DNA of 31,082 nt from JBELMB01 sp042088665 (lineage in GTDB: Bacteria > Pseudomonadota > Alphaproteobacteria > Rhodobacterales > Rhodobacteraceae), in assembly GCA_042088665.1 (NCBI GenBank), contig JBELMB010000049.1:1-31082 (forward strand). The letters are read 5' to 3'. The translations under genes were made by a program, and so were the position numbers. This document shows, piece after piece, positions 8,528 to 15,936 of this stretch. The notes beneath the pieces were generated by a model. It was not told where the DNA came from. It was given only the letters and a program-made list of their open reading frames with translations, and searched no databases. Every line of letters starts with the position of its first letter. The first letter of the stretch is position 1.

Positions 8528-8984
8528 CTCTCATCCCCTCATCCGCGCCGCCCGGGGCGCCTGTTCGTGCCTTCGCGCCGCTGGCGCTTGTTTCTGTCGC
8601 GCCTGGGGCGCTTTTGACTGTCGCGGTGCCGCCCTGCGGCCCCGTGCGGTCGGCGGTCATGGCCGCCTCCTGTTTCGCTTGCGCTTCCTTGGCTGTCCGC
8701 ATCATCACGTTGATGCCAGCAGCCATACCCAGCAGTACAAACACGACCATCAGGAACGGCGTGGTGCCCAGCAGCACGTCCAACCCGTAGCCGATGCCAA
8801 ACCCGATCCCGAGCCCGGCCACCAATTCCGTCACCATCCGCCAGGCCACCTGCGCCTGAGAGTAGTGCTCTTCCTGATGGGGCTTCTCTTCCGCATGATC
8901 CTTGCGAAAGGCCTTGAGCTTGGCGTCCAGAGCTTCCAGCTCTCGCTTTGGGTCGGACGCGCTCACGCAGGCAGGCTCCATCAA
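8517..8984 (-). CDS. atpI: ATP synthase assembly protein I (AtpI)
   Basis: AtpI helps assemble the c-ring. The 155-residue protein has a charged N-terminal region (about 1-45) and two membrane helices around residues 55-100 (VTELVAGLGIGFGIGYGLDV and FLMVVFVLLGMAAGINVMMR). The G-x-G-x-G-Y-G pattern of the AtpI/AtpZ family is present. An Ala/Thr/Gly-rich, probably disordered tail follows. It is the first gene of the F0 operon; the stop overlaps atpB. The start is uncertain: the ATG ATG pair at 8979-8984 is used here, and a shorter form is possible. Confidence 0.88.
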   Translation of the reverse strand: MMEPACVSASDPKRELEALDAKLKAFRKDHAEEKPHQEEHYSQAQVAWRMVTELVAGLGIGFGIGYGLDVLLGTTPFLMVVFVLLGMAAGINVMMRTAKEAQAKQEAAMTADRTGPQGGTATVKSAPGATETSASGAKARTGAPGGADEGMRDGD

Positions 8985-9347
8985 TGTTGCCTAGGGGGTA
9001 AGGGGCTGGGGCAATCGAGTCAATGCAGAGAAACCCGCCGCGTGATTGATGTTATCTATCTGTAAATAAATCACTTCTTCACATCCCGACAAAGAGCGGT
9101 CAAACCGCCGCAGCCGGTTTGACCCGCGAACATGCTGCAATTGCATATTCAACTCCGTGGTTGATTTTCGGATTTGGCCAAGTCGCGGCCCCCTGCGGTC
9201 TGGCGTTAGGTATCCACCAACCACGTTCATGGCCCTGCTGCTGGCGTCTCTCGAATGCGCCATCCAAGGGCTTGCCGGACACCAGCCGGTCGCTCTCCCC
9301 TGCGCTGCCCCCTTGACGGGACGGGTCGCGCGCGCAAGGTGCCTGTC
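8985..9347. other. intergenic region between divergent atp operon and ArsR gene
   Basis: No convincing gene. It must hold the atp promoter (minus strand) and the arsR promoter. On the minus strand TTGTCG (9088-9093) and TTATTT 17 nt further are a weak sigma-70 candidate for atp. It is AT-richer around 9040-9080 than the surroundings. A reading frame crossing it on the minus strand is the shadow of the ArsR gene. Confidence 0.4.
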
Positions 9348-9692
9348 ATGTCCGCGACACTCGACACTGTTTTCGCCGCCCTGGCCGATCCCACACGCCG
9401 ACGCATCCTGAACATGCTTCTGGAGGACGATATGGCCGTGACCGATGTGGCAGAGCCATTCGAGATGTCGCTGGCTGCGATCTCCAAACACCTGGGCGTC
9501 CTGACCAATGCCGGGCTGATCAGCCAGGAAAAGCGCGGGAGGGTCAAATGGTGCAAACTGGAGCCAGATGCGTTGCGCGCGGCCTCTGTCTGGATGCAGG
9601 GGTTTGGCCAGTTCGAACCCGTGCACCTCGAAGCCTTTGAGCGGTTTCTAGAGCAAGAGCTGCCCGCTGAAGACGAGGCAACGGAGTCTTAA
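9348..9692 (+). CDS. ArsR-family winged-helix transcriptional regulator
   Basis: The 114-residue protein is a compact winged helix. FAALADPTRRRILNMLLEDD (about 10-29) is the first helix pair. VTDVAEPFEMSLAAISKHLGVLTNAGLI is the recognition helix region, and SQEKRGRVKWCKLEP is the wing. It lacks the CxC metal motif of ArsR/SmtB metal sensors and instead resembles the metal-free SdpR/YdeM-like subgroup that often controls an adjacent SRPBCC (AHSA1) gene. No SRPBCC gene lies next to it here. I use the ATG at 9348, with AAGGTG 6 nt upstream, because the family begins at this MSATLDTVF segment. The longer open frame from 9255 has no homology-like residues. Confidence 0.9.
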   Translation: MSATLDTVFAALADPTRRRILNMLLEDDMAVTDVAEPFEMSLAAISKHLGVLTNAGLISQEKRGRVKWCKLEPDALRAASVWMQGFGQFEPVHLEAFERFLEQELPAEDEATES

Positions 9693-9856
9693 GCGAATCG
9701 CCCAAGGGTAGAGGGCGGTAGGGAGGGGGAAACCCAGCGGGTTAACAAACTCTTGACGCCTCGCCCTCGGCAGGCTGTGCGGATCGGCATTTGACCAGCC
9801 CTGCGGCTCAGGGCCATCACGCGCCACGGCCCCGATGCGTGCACCGAAGAAGCCCC

Positions 9857-10756
9857 TCACCCGGCGCGCGGTTCGTCTTTTAACAACAGGGCCAAAGACA
9901 GCACCGTCAGCCCCACCCCGGGCAGGACGAGCGCGTCTGGCACACCGCGGCCCAGTGCCACTTCCCACAGGATCACGCAGGACGGCACGAGGTATGTGTA
10001 GGCCATGACCTTCGCCGAGGGCAGTCGCAGCGTGGCGAAGCGCAGGATGAGAAAGGTCATCCCCGTCGCCACCAGTGCCAAGTAGACGATCACCCACCAG
10101 ACAAAGGCGCTGACGCCTGACCAGTCAACGGCGATCAGTTCCGGCAGGGACCACAGGATCAGAATGGCCGCCCCCGACGTCAGGATCATCGCGGTGAAGG
10201 CCAGCGCCGGTTCACCACGCGACAAGCGCCGCAGGACCGGCGTAAACAGCGCGTGCGCAGCACATCCCCAAAGAAAGACGACCTCGCCGCGACCAAGGTC
10301 AAAGCCCAGCAGAGCCTCCAGATCGCCACGAAAGATCACCCAAAGCGTGCCCAGCGCCCCGACCCCGATGGCCAAGGCCATCCGCGGCGTGGTCAGCTGG
10401 GTCATCACGAGGTAGCCAAACAAGGCCGTCAACCCCGGGTTCAGCGTGAAAACCGCGGCGAGGCTGACCGGGTCGGCCGTCTTCAGCGCTTCGAACATGG
10501 TGGTGAAATAGATCGCGTAGAGCGCGGCAAGGACAAGGTAGCGCCAGGGCGCCCGAAACACCTGCTGCGTCACCGCGCCCGACCCCAATGCCAGCGCCCA
10601 CATGGCCAGGGCGGCAATGACGAACCTGACTGCGGTCATGGCAGCGGGGTCCATGGCATGCGCCACCTGCGCGCCAAGGGAGAAACTGCCCGACACGCAC
10701 ATCGCAAAGCCCAGCATTGCGAGATGCCCTTGCCAGGCCGGGCTCAGGCCTGTCAC
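9857..10756 (-). CDS. EamA/DMT-family membrane transporter
   Basis: The 299-residue protein has ten predicted membrane helices in two EamA repeats. The first repeat includes DPAAMTAVRFVIAALAMWAL and ADPVSLAAVFTLNPGLTALFG. The second includes RGEVVFLWGCAAHALFTPVLR and SAKVMAYTYLVPSCVILWEV. I start it at a GTG (complement of 10754-10756) whose last bases form the stop of the LysR gene (GTGA, 4-bp overlap). The open frame upstream of this point is only the shadow of LysR in another frame. The overlap implies translational coupling, so this transporter and the LysR regulator are one transcript. The substrate is unknown; DMT exporters paired with regulators often export amino acids or metabolites. 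Confidence 0.92.
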   Translation of the reverse strand: MTGLSPAWQGHLAMLGFAMCVSGSFSLGAQVAHAMDPAAMTAVRFVIAALAMWALALGSGAVTQQVFRAPWRYLVLAALYAIYFTTMFEALKTADPVSLAAVFTLNPGLTALFGYLVMTQLTTPRMALAIGVGALGTLWVIFRGDLEALLGFDLGRGEVVFLWGCAAHALFTPVLRRLSRGEPALAFTAMILTSGAAILILWSLPELIAVDWSGVSAFVWWVIVYLALVATGMTFLILRFATLRLPSAKVMAYTYLVPSCVILWEVALGRGVPDALVLPGVGLTVLSLALLLKDEPRAG

Positions 10757-11634
10757 CGGGCGGAGTCCTCTCCGGCAAAATTCTTGAGATGCGCAAGAAA
10801 GGCCTGCACCTTTGCTGTCCGGTGCAGATCCACATGCGTCACGAGCCAAAGCGGCGCAGTCCAGTCGTCTTTTGGCGGCAGCACCTGCACCAGAGCCTCG
10901 TACTGGCTGGCCTCGCGGGTGCCCATGAACCCGATCCCGGCCCCCGCCAGAACCGCCTCTTCGAGAACCCGGCTGTCCGTACCGCGAAACACGACCTGCT
11001 CGGCAGGTACCGTGCGGCGCAGCCACTGGGTAAAGGGCGCGCGATTGTCCGGATCATCATGTGCGACGAAATCATGCTCTGCCAGCACGTCGAGCGTTTC
11101 CGGCTTTCCCCGTGCGGCGATGTAATCCCTGTGGGCATAAAGCGCGATGTCCTGCCGGGCAAAGGGTTGCACCACGTTGTCCGGCTCTTGCGGGGCGGGT
11201 CCGGCCCGAAGCGCCACATGCGCCTCACCGTATTCCAGCCGGAACACGCGGTCGCCGGTCAGAAAGCGCACGGTCACTTCGGGATGCGCCGCGCGAAAGC
11301 TTGTCAGCGCGGGCACCAACAAAGGCGCGAAACCAACCAGCGAAGTCACCACCAACTCGCCGGAGACATCAGCGCCACGCCCCTTGATCCGTCCCTCAAG
11401 TTGCTGGAACTGTTCGTCCGTTGTCTGCGCCACGCGCAACAGATCATCGCCCGCCTCGGTGGATGTGTACCCTCGCGCGTGACGCTGAAAGAGCTTCACG
11501 CCCAGCCGTCCCTCAAGCGCATCGATGTGCCGGATCACAGTGGCGTGGTGAACGCCCAACACCTCGGCTGCGCCACTGACGGTGCCCATACGCGCGACCT
11601 GATAGGCTGTCCGGATCTCGTCCCAATTGTCCAT
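10753..11634 (-). CDS. LysR-family transcriptional regulator
   Basis: The 293-residue protein has an N-terminal winged helix (about 1-60: YQVARMGTVSGAAEVLGVHHATVIRHIDALEGRLGVKLFQR). A linker helix and a periplasmic-binding-like effector domain follow (about 90-290). The HHATVIRHI recognition helix is slightly unusual. The ATG at 11634 is preferred over one 27 bp upstream because the family starts at MDNWDEIRTA. It is divergent from azoR, 135 bp away, and coupled to an EamA transporter downstream. The natural model is that it controls azoR and its own operon from the shared intergenic region, responding to a quinone-like or electrophilic signal, but this is inference. Confidence 0.92.
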   Translation of the reverse strand: MDNWDEIRTAYQVARMGTVSGAAEVLGVHHATVIRHIDALEGRLGVKLFQRHARGYTSTEAGDDLLRVAQTTDEQFQQLEGRIKGRGADVSGELVVTSLVGFAPLLVPALTSFRAAHPEVTVRFLTGDRVFRLEYGEAHVALRAGPAPQEPDNVVQPFARQDIALYAHRDYIAARGKPETLDVLAEHDFVAHDDPDNRAPFTQWLRRTVPAEQVVFRGTDSRVLEEAVLAGAGIGFMGTREASQYEALVQVLPPKDDWTAPLWLVTHVDLHRTAKVQAFLAHLKNFAGEDSAR

Positions 11635-11683
11635 AACCGAAAGTCCTGTGCAAAAATCCACATATCATGTCCCATTTCACAGA

Positions 11684-11701
11684 TTGCGTTCATTCATGCA
11701 A
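11684..11701. promoter_or_regulatory. candidate LysR operator between lysR and azoR
   Basis: TTGC and GCAA are separated by 10 bases, a perfect 4-bp dyad in the 135-bp gap between the divergent LysR and azoR genes. Dyads with this approximate span are typical LysR recognition sites, but the arms are short and it is not proven. Confidence 0.4.
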
Positions 11702-11769
11702 CACCCAAATCTGGGTCACACCAGACGCTGGACCGCATCGGTTCCCCGCCATGAGAAAGCGAGAATGAC

Positions 11770-12351
11770 ATGACACAGACACTGCTTCGCATCGACGCAT
11801 CCGCCCGCACGCAAACTTCGGTCAGCCGCCGGTTGGCTGACACGGTTGCCGCGCGGTTGGCGCCCGAACAGACCCTGACGCGTGACCTGAACATGCCCGT
11901 GCCGCATGTGGACGAGACCTGGCTCGCCGCCAACGTCACGCCCGCGAACCAGCGCACGGCCGAACAGCGCGCGACGCTGTCGCTGTCCGACAGTCTGATT
12001 GCCCAACTGGACGCGGCGGATACGATCCTCATCTCACTGCCGATCTACAACTTCGGCGTGCCCGCAAGCCTGAAGGCCTGGTTCGACCAGGTCGCCCGCG
12101 CAGGCGTCACATTCAAATACACCGAAAACGGCCCCAAGGGCCTGCTGGACGGAAAGCGCGCAATCCTTGTCGTGGCATCCGGCGGCACCGAAGTGGACGG
12201 GCCCATCGACTTTGCCACACCTTGGCTGCGCCACGTCCTGCGCTTTATCGGCATCACGGATGTGCAGATCGTGCGCTCCGACCGGCAGATGGTGGACCCT
12301 GATGCATCAAAGGCGCGCGCTGATGAAGACCTGCGCAACCTTGCCGCCTGA
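11770..12351 (+). CDS. azoR: FMN-dependent NADH-azoreductase
   Basis: AzoR reduces azo bonds and quinones with NADH through a bound FMN, protecting against electrophilic and thiol stress. The 193-residue protein has the flavodoxin-like fold. The N-terminal phosphate loop is RIDASARTQTSVSRRLAD (about 7-24). The FMN-binding PIYNFGVPASLKAWFDQV segment spans about 91-108. VASGGT (about 135-140) and a conserved KYTENGPKGLLDGKRA block complete the signature. Length and motifs match the family. It is divergent from a LysR gene that probably regulates it, and convergent with a second LysR gene. A short hairpin lies between those two genes. Confidence 0.95.
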   Translation: MTQTLLRIDASARTQTSVSRRLADTVAARLAPEQTLTRDLNMPVPHVDETWLAANVTPANQRTAEQRATLSLSDSLIAQLDAADTILISLPIYNFGVPASLKAWFDQVARAGVTFKYTENGPKGLLDGKRAILVVASGGTEVDGPIDFATPWLRHVLRFIGITDVQIVRSDRQMVDPDASKARADEDLRNLAA

Positions 12352-12352
12352 G

Positions 12353-12368
12353 CCCCGCACGCGCGGGG
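12353..12368. terminator. GC hairpin between convergent azoR and LysR gene
   Basis: CCCCGC, ACGC loop and GCGGGG form a perfect 6-bp stem in the 17-bp gap between two convergent stops. It has no T tract, so it would be a weak or shared terminator or a transcript end stabiliser. Confidence 0.55.
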
Positions 12369-13232
12369 TCAAACGGCCCCGCGCAACCATGCGACAAACG
12401 CCATGACCTCGGGCTTGTTGAGCGCATGCGCGGTCAGATAACAGCCAAAGCCACCCTTGATTTCGGTCCAGCCGAACGGGGCGATCAGCCGTTCATCCTG
12501 TAGCGCTTCTTCGACGAGGCGACGTTCGATAACAGCCGCCCCCATGCCGTTGCAGGCCATGTCGATGATGAGCCCGGTCTGGGGGATCGTGGTATCCCGG
12601 TCCCCCGTCACCGTGACACCGCTCAACTTGCCCCAAACGTCCCAGACCGTGGGCAGGGTGTCGGGTACGAGCCGCGTGGTGACATGGTATGCCGTACCGC
12701 GCGCAGTGGCCGCGACCCCGGGCGCATGGACAACACCGAAATGCACATCCCCGATCGATTCATACGGCCATCGGTCAGAGGCATAGCGCAGCCGATCCCA
12801 GGTCAGCGCGATGTCGGTGTCGTCGAGGTTGGCCGGGCTCCGCCCCGCCATCTTGAACTCGATCTCGATGCCTGGATGGGCATTGTAGAACTGCGGCAAC
12901 CGCGGCATCAGCCAGCGTGTGGCAAAGGTGGCCGAAACACCCAGCCGCAAGACCGACTTTGGCGCGGACAGGCGCGCCGCTTCAAAGGCCATGGCCAGAC
13001 GGTCCAGCGAAGGCGCAACCTCTTCAAGAAACCGCAGGCCTTGCGCCGTCAGGACCAGCCGGTTGCCATGGTTTTCGAACAGGCTGTAGCCCAGCGCCTC
13101 GCTCAGCACCTTGAGTTGTTTGCTGACCGCGCCATGCGTGCGGTTCAACTCTTGCGCCGCCTTGGTGACACTGCCCAACCGGGCCGTGGCCTCAAAGGCT
13201 GGCAAAGTATTCAAGGGAGGCAAGCTGCGCAT
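12369..13232 (-). CDS. LysR-family regulator, GcvA-like
   Basis: The 287-residue protein opens with MRSLPPLNTLPAFEATARLG, the GcvA-type N-terminus. The winged helix follows (about 5-64, with NRTHGAVSKQLKVLSEALG as the recognition helix). The effector domain has the GcvA-like features LRLGVSATFATRWLMPRLPQF and IEIEFKMAGRSPANLDDTDIAL. The closest functional class is regulators of amino-acid or beta-lactamase genes, but the effector is unknown. It is divergent from the DUF1127/SnoaL pair, with a T-N11-A dyad at 13260-13276 in the 125-bp intergenic region, so it probably controls those genes and itself. Confidence 0.92.
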   Translation of the reverse strand: MRSLPPLNTLPAFEATARLGSVTKAAQELNRTHGAVSKQLKVLSEALGYSLFENHGNRLVLTAQGLRFLEEVAPSLDRLAMAFEAARLSAPKSVLRLGVSATFATRWLMPRLPQFYNAHPGIEIEFKMAGRSPANLDDTDIALTWDRLRYASDRWPYESIGDVHFGVVHAPGVAATARGTAYHVTTRLVPDTLPTVWDVWGKLSGVTVTGDRDTTIPQTGLIIDMACNGMGAAVIERRLVEEALQDERLIAPFGWTEIKGGFGCYLTAHALNKPEVMAFVAWLRGAV

Positions 13233-13259
13233 GGGTACTCTGTACCGTGAAATCTATAC

Positions 13260-13276
13260 TGTGAGAATTGCTCACA
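13260..13276. promoter_or_regulatory. LysR-type operator candidate (TGTGAG-N5-CTCACA)
   Basis: Perfect 6-bp arms around AATTG. The core TGAG...CTCA fits the LysR consensus T-N11-A exactly. It sits 28 bp from the start of the divergent LysR gene. Two more palindromes flank it: GGTAC-TCT-GTACC at 13234-13246 and the 12-bp palindrome CGCGATATCGCG at 13292-13303. Confidence 0.65.
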
Positions 13277-13322
13277 CTGGATTGAAAACTACGCGATATC
13301 GCGATCAGCGCCAAGCCCATAG

Positions 13323-13350
13323 CCTTGGGTCATCGCCTTCAACCCAAGGA
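13323..13350 (+). promoter_or_regulatory. hairpin that would hide the DUF1127 ribosome-binding site
   Basis: CCTTGGGT (13323-13330) and ACCCAAGG (13342-13349) are perfect 8-bp complements around an 11-base loop. The 3' arm contains the AAGGA Shine-Dalgarno sequence that lies 7 nt before the ATG at 13358. Folding would block translation initiation. Possible thermosensor, sRNA or protein target. Confidence 0.6.
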
Positions 13351-13357
13351 TATCGCA

Positions 13358-13579
13358 ATGACCATCATCGCCTTTCCCACCACCCACATCGCAGCACCCA
13401 GCGCCGATCCGGCCGCAGTTCGGGCGCGTTCGCTCGTCCACCTCTGGATGGCCCGTCACCGTCACCGCGCGATGTTGCGCAATGACCTGTTGCCACAGCC
13501 GGATTCAGTCCTGCAAGATGCCGCCACCACCCGCGCCAAGGCCGAAGCCGAAGCCCGCAAACCCTTTTGGCGCGCCTGA
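13358..13579 (+). CDS. DUF1127-type small protein (YjiS-like C-terminus)
   Basis: The ATG at 13358 follows AAGGA at the right spacing, giving 73 residues. The C-terminal half (about 33-72) matches the DUF1127 pattern as I remember it: an Arg/His-rich helix, L-R-x-D-L at the middle, LQDAATTRAKAEAEARKPFWRA at the end in place of the usual LxDIGLTRxxAxxEARRPFWR. The invariant-looking E-A-R-K-P-F-W-R is intact. The N-terminal 30 residues are longer than in minimal family members. DUF1127 proteins are small, Arg-rich and often stress-induced; one in Rhodobacter sphaeroides (CcaF1) is linked to RNA turnover and sRNA processing. It is first in a pair with a SnoaL-like gene, starting 24 bp before it. 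Confidence 0.75.
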   Translation: MTIIAFPTTHIAAPSADPAAVRARSLVHLWMARHRHRAMLRNDLLPQPDSVLQDAATTRAKAEAEARKPFWRA

Positions 13580-13603
13580 GCGCCTCAGCCCGGAGTGGTT
13601 TCC

Positions 13604-14011
13604 ATGTCCAACGCATCCAACACACAATTCGAATTTGCCGGTCACGCCCGCCGCTATGCCGAGGCATGGACCTCTGGCAATCCCGAAGCAGTGGCGGCTT
13701 TCTACGCCCCCGAAGGGACGATCACGATCAACCGCGGCGACCCGCATGTGGGCCGCGCGGCGATCACGGCCATGGCCGCCGGGTTCTACGCCGAATTCCC
13801 CGACCTCGTGGTGCATTGCGACATGCCCCGCCGGGCGGGTGACCACGCGGTGTTCACATGGACACTGGAAGGCCACCATGCCCAGACCGGCAACTACGTC
13901 CGTGTCGGCGGCTGGGAGGAATGGGACCTGAACGCAGACGATCTGGTGGTGCAATCCCTCGGCTGGTTCGACGCCGAAGAATACCAGCGCCAGATCGACG
14001 GTTCGACCTGA
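13604..14011 (+). CDS. SnoaL-like (NTF2-fold) protein
   Basis: The 135-residue protein has the layout of a SnoaL-like NTF2 fold. Helices A-G-H-A-R-R-Y-A-E-A-W and NPEAVAAFYAPEGTITINRG at about 13-45 are followed by VGRAAITAMAAGFYAEFPDLVV and three strands with WTLEGHH and VGGWEEWDLNADDLVVQSLGWFD. Members include small-molecule cyclases and many uncharacterised proteins. The start at the ATG of 13604 has GGAG 8 nt upstream; an upstream GTG at 13595 lies within that site. A CTGAG-CGC-CTCAG hairpin overlaps the upstream stop codon. Co-regulation with the DUF1127 gene is likely; the substrate is unknown. Confidence 0.85.
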   Translation: MSNASNTQFEFAGHARRYAEAWTSGNPEAVAAFYAPEGTITINRGDPHVGRAAITAMAAGFYAEFPDLVVHCDMPRRAGDHAVFTWTLEGHHAQTGNYVRVGGWEEWDLNADDLVVQSLGWFDAEEYQRQIDGST

Positions 14012-14048
14012 ACGCACGCCAGCATACAATGCCGGTGCCCCCGGCGCA

Positions 14049-14080
14049 GGCCCGGCGGCCTCCGCGACGCGGACCGGGCC
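14049..14080 (+). terminator. strong GC hairpin after the SnoaL-like gene
   Basis: Outer arms GGCCCGG (14049-14055) and CCGGGCC (14074-14080) enclose an inner stem TCCGC-GAC-GCGGA, with a CGGCC bulge. It lies 37 bp after the stop. The following ACCGTTTGTG is only weakly T-rich, so it may be a factor-assisted terminator or a 3' end stabiliser. Confidence 0.5.
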
Positions 14081-14112
14081 ACCGTTTGTGAAGACCACCC
14101 TACCCGGCCGTG

Positions 14113-14133
14113 ACGGCACGGCACGGCACGGCA
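14113..14133 (+). repeat. ACGGC tandem repeat
   Basis: Four perfect copies of the pentamer ACGGC plus one base, in non-coding DNA between the SnoaL-like gene and the ffh promoter. A short tandem repeat prone to slippage; no function apparent. Confidence 0.85.
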
Positions 14134-14198
14134 GAAATGAGGGCAAAGGCGTACTGCGACAGGATGCAGGACTGGCTGATGCGCCCGCGCGCGCCGGA

Positions 14199-14227
14199 TT
14201 GACAAATCACCACAATCAGCCTAATTG
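14199..14227 (+). promoter_or_regulatory. sigma-70-type promoter of the ffh-GNAT operon
   Basis: TTGACA (14199-14204), 17-base spacer, TAATTG (14222-14227). The -35 is a perfect consensus, and the spacing is ideal. It stands 200 bp upstream of ffh and predicts a transcript start near 14234. It is the clearest promoter in the window and could drive the whole array. Confidence 0.75.
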
Positions 14228-14233
14228 CACCCA

Positions 14234-14427
14234 ACTTCCGGGAGTCCTCTGAGTCTTCCGGTCCCTTGGGCATTGCCCGGGATCGCCCTCCGTCAGCGCG
14301 TTGCGCCCACGGGGGCCTTCTTGGTTTTGCCGCTTGTGTCGGGGCAACCCGCCGGAATTGCACAGTTGGTCGCGCCTTCTTACTTTGGAAGGTGATCCCA
14401 TAAGAAAGAGAAGGAGGGCCCGCCCTC
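14234..14427 (+). other. long 5' leader of ffh
   Basis: About 195 nt between the predicted start point and ATG. It can form several small GC hairpins, for example GGGC-ATT-GCCC near 14268-14278 and GCGC-GTT-GCGC near 14297-14307. A 5-bp stem GAGGG-CCCG-CCCTC (14414-14427) covers the 3' part of the AAGGAGG site. No 4.5S/SRP RNA signature was found here. The large remaining part of 14012-14198 holds the hairpin and repeat listed above and no gene. Confidence 0.5.
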
Positions 14428-15936
14428 ATGTTTGAAAATCTTTCCGAACGCCTCGGTGGCGTTTTCGACCGGCTGACCAAGCAAGGCGCGCTGACCCCCG
14501 AGGACGTGAAAACGGCCCTGCGCGAAGTGCGTGTCGCGCTGCTTGAGGCAGATGTCTCCCTGCCCGTGGCCCGGGAATTCATCAAGGCCGTGGAAAAGAA
14601 GGCCACCGGCAGCGCGGTGACCAAATCCGTGACCCCCGGTCAGCAGGTCGTGAAGATCGTCCATGACGAGCTGATCGCTGTGCTGGCAGGCGAGGACGGT
14701 GAACCGGGCAAGCTCAAGATCGACAACCCGCCTGCCCCGATCCTGATGGTCGGCCTGCAAGGGTCGGGCAAGACCACGACAACCGCCAAGCTCGCCAAGC
14801 GCCTGACCGAACGGGACGGCAAGAAGATCCTGATGGCTTCGCTCGACGTGAACCGCCCTGCCGCGATGGAGCAGCTGGCGATCCTCGGCAAGCAGATCGG
14901 CGTCGACACGCTGCCCATCGTCAAGGGCGAGGACCCGGTCACCATCGCCAAACGTGCCAAGACCCAGGCCGGTCTCGGGGGCTATGACGTCTACCTGCTG
15001 GACACCGCCGGGCGCCTGTCGATCGACGAAGAACTGATGCAACAGGTCGAAGCTGTCCGTGACGTGGCCAACCCGCGCGAGACGCTTCTGGTCGTCGATG
15101 GCCTGACCGGTCAGGACGCCGTCAACACGGCCGAAAACTTTGACAACCGTGTCGGCATCTCGGGGGTCGTGCTGACGCGGATGGATGGGGACGGACGCGG
15201 TGGCGCGGCGCTGTCGATGCGCGCCGTCACCGGCAAACCGATCAAGTTCGTCGGCCTTGGCGAAAAGATGGAAGCGCTCGAAACCTTTGAACCGGACCGC
15301 GTGGCGGGCCGGATCCTCGGTATGGGCGACATCGTGGCGCTGGTCGAAAAGGCGCAGCAGACGCTGGAGGCCGAGCAGGCCGAACGCATGATGAAGCGCT
15401 TTCAGAAAGGTCAGTTCAACATGAACGACCTGAAGATGCAGCTCGACCAGATGGTCAAGATGGGCGGCATGGGCGCGATGATGGAAATGATGCCCGGCAT
15501 GGGCAAGATGGCCAAGCAGATGGACAGTTCGGATCTGGACAACAAGATGCTCAAGCGTCAGATCGCCCTGATCCAGTCGATGACCAAGAAGGAGCGCGCC
15601 AACCCGCAGATCCTTCAGGCCAGCCGCAAGAAACGCATCGCAAAAGGCGCCGGCATGGAGGTTTCCGACCTCAACAAGCTGCTGAAGATGCAGCGCCAGA
15701 TGTCCGACATGATGAAGAAGATGGGCAAGATGGGCAAAGGCGGCATGCTCAAACAGGCCATGCGTGGCATGTTCGGCGGCAAGGGTGGCCTGCCACCCGA
15801 GATGGCGCAGGGCATGGACCCCAAGGCGCTGGAAGCGGCGGCAAAACAGATGGGTGGCGGCCTACCGGGTGGCATGCCCGGTCTTGGTGGCGCGGGCCTG
15901 CCCCCCGGCCTTTCAGGATTTGGCAAGAAAAAGTAA
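14428..15936 (+). CDS. ffh: signal recognition particle GTPase Ffh
   Basis: Ffh binds the 4.5S RNA and signal sequences of nascent inner-membrane proteins and docks with FtsY. The 502-residue protein has the N domain (1-about 90), the G domain with GLQGSGKTT (109-117), LLDTAGR (190-196) and LTRMDGDGRGG (about 251-261), and the M domain (about 300-440) with the Met-rich finger and the RNA-binding helix-turn-helix. The last 60 residues are an unusually Gly/Met/Pro-rich tail (PPEMAQGMDPK, GGGLPGGMPGLGGAGLPPG). AAGGAGG (14411-14417) precedes the ATG. The stop TAA shares a base with the ATG of the first GNAT gene (TAATG), so the array is read from the ffh transcript. Confidence 0.98.
   Translation: MFENLSERLGGVFDRLTKQGALTPEDVKTALREVRVALLEADVSLPVAREFIKAVEKKATGSAVTKSVTPGQQVVKIVHDELIAVLAGEDGEPGKLKIDNPPAPILMVGLQGSGKTTTTAKLAKRLTERDGKKILMASLDVNRPAAMEQLAILGKQIGVDTLPIVKGEDPVTIAKRAKTQAGLGGYDVYLLDTAGRLSIDEELMQQVEAVRDVANPRETLLVVDGLTGQDAVNTAENFDNRVGISGVVLTRMDGDGRGGAALSMRAVTGKPIKFVGLGEKMEALETFEPDRVAGRILGMGDIVALVEKAQQTLEAEQAERMMKRFQKGQFNMNDLKMQLDQMVKMGGMGAMMEMMPGMGKMAKQMDSSDLDNKMLKRQIALIQSMTKKERANPQILQASRKKRIAKGAGMEVSDLNKLLKMQRQMSDMMKKMGKMGKGGMLKQAMRGMFGGKGGLPPEMAQGMDPKALEAAAKQMGGGLPGGMPGLGGAGLPPGLSGFGKKK

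Noticed and set aside
8991..9626. 211-codon minus-strand frame opposite the ArsR gene
   Set aside because: Low-complexity, His/Arg-rich protein without motifs; the plus-strand winged helix is clear.
14012..14427. 4.5S SRP RNA gene or a known riboswitch near ffh
   Set aside because: The conserved GGAAGCAGC/asymmetric-loop pattern of 4.5S RNA is not present, and no known riboswitch core was recognised.
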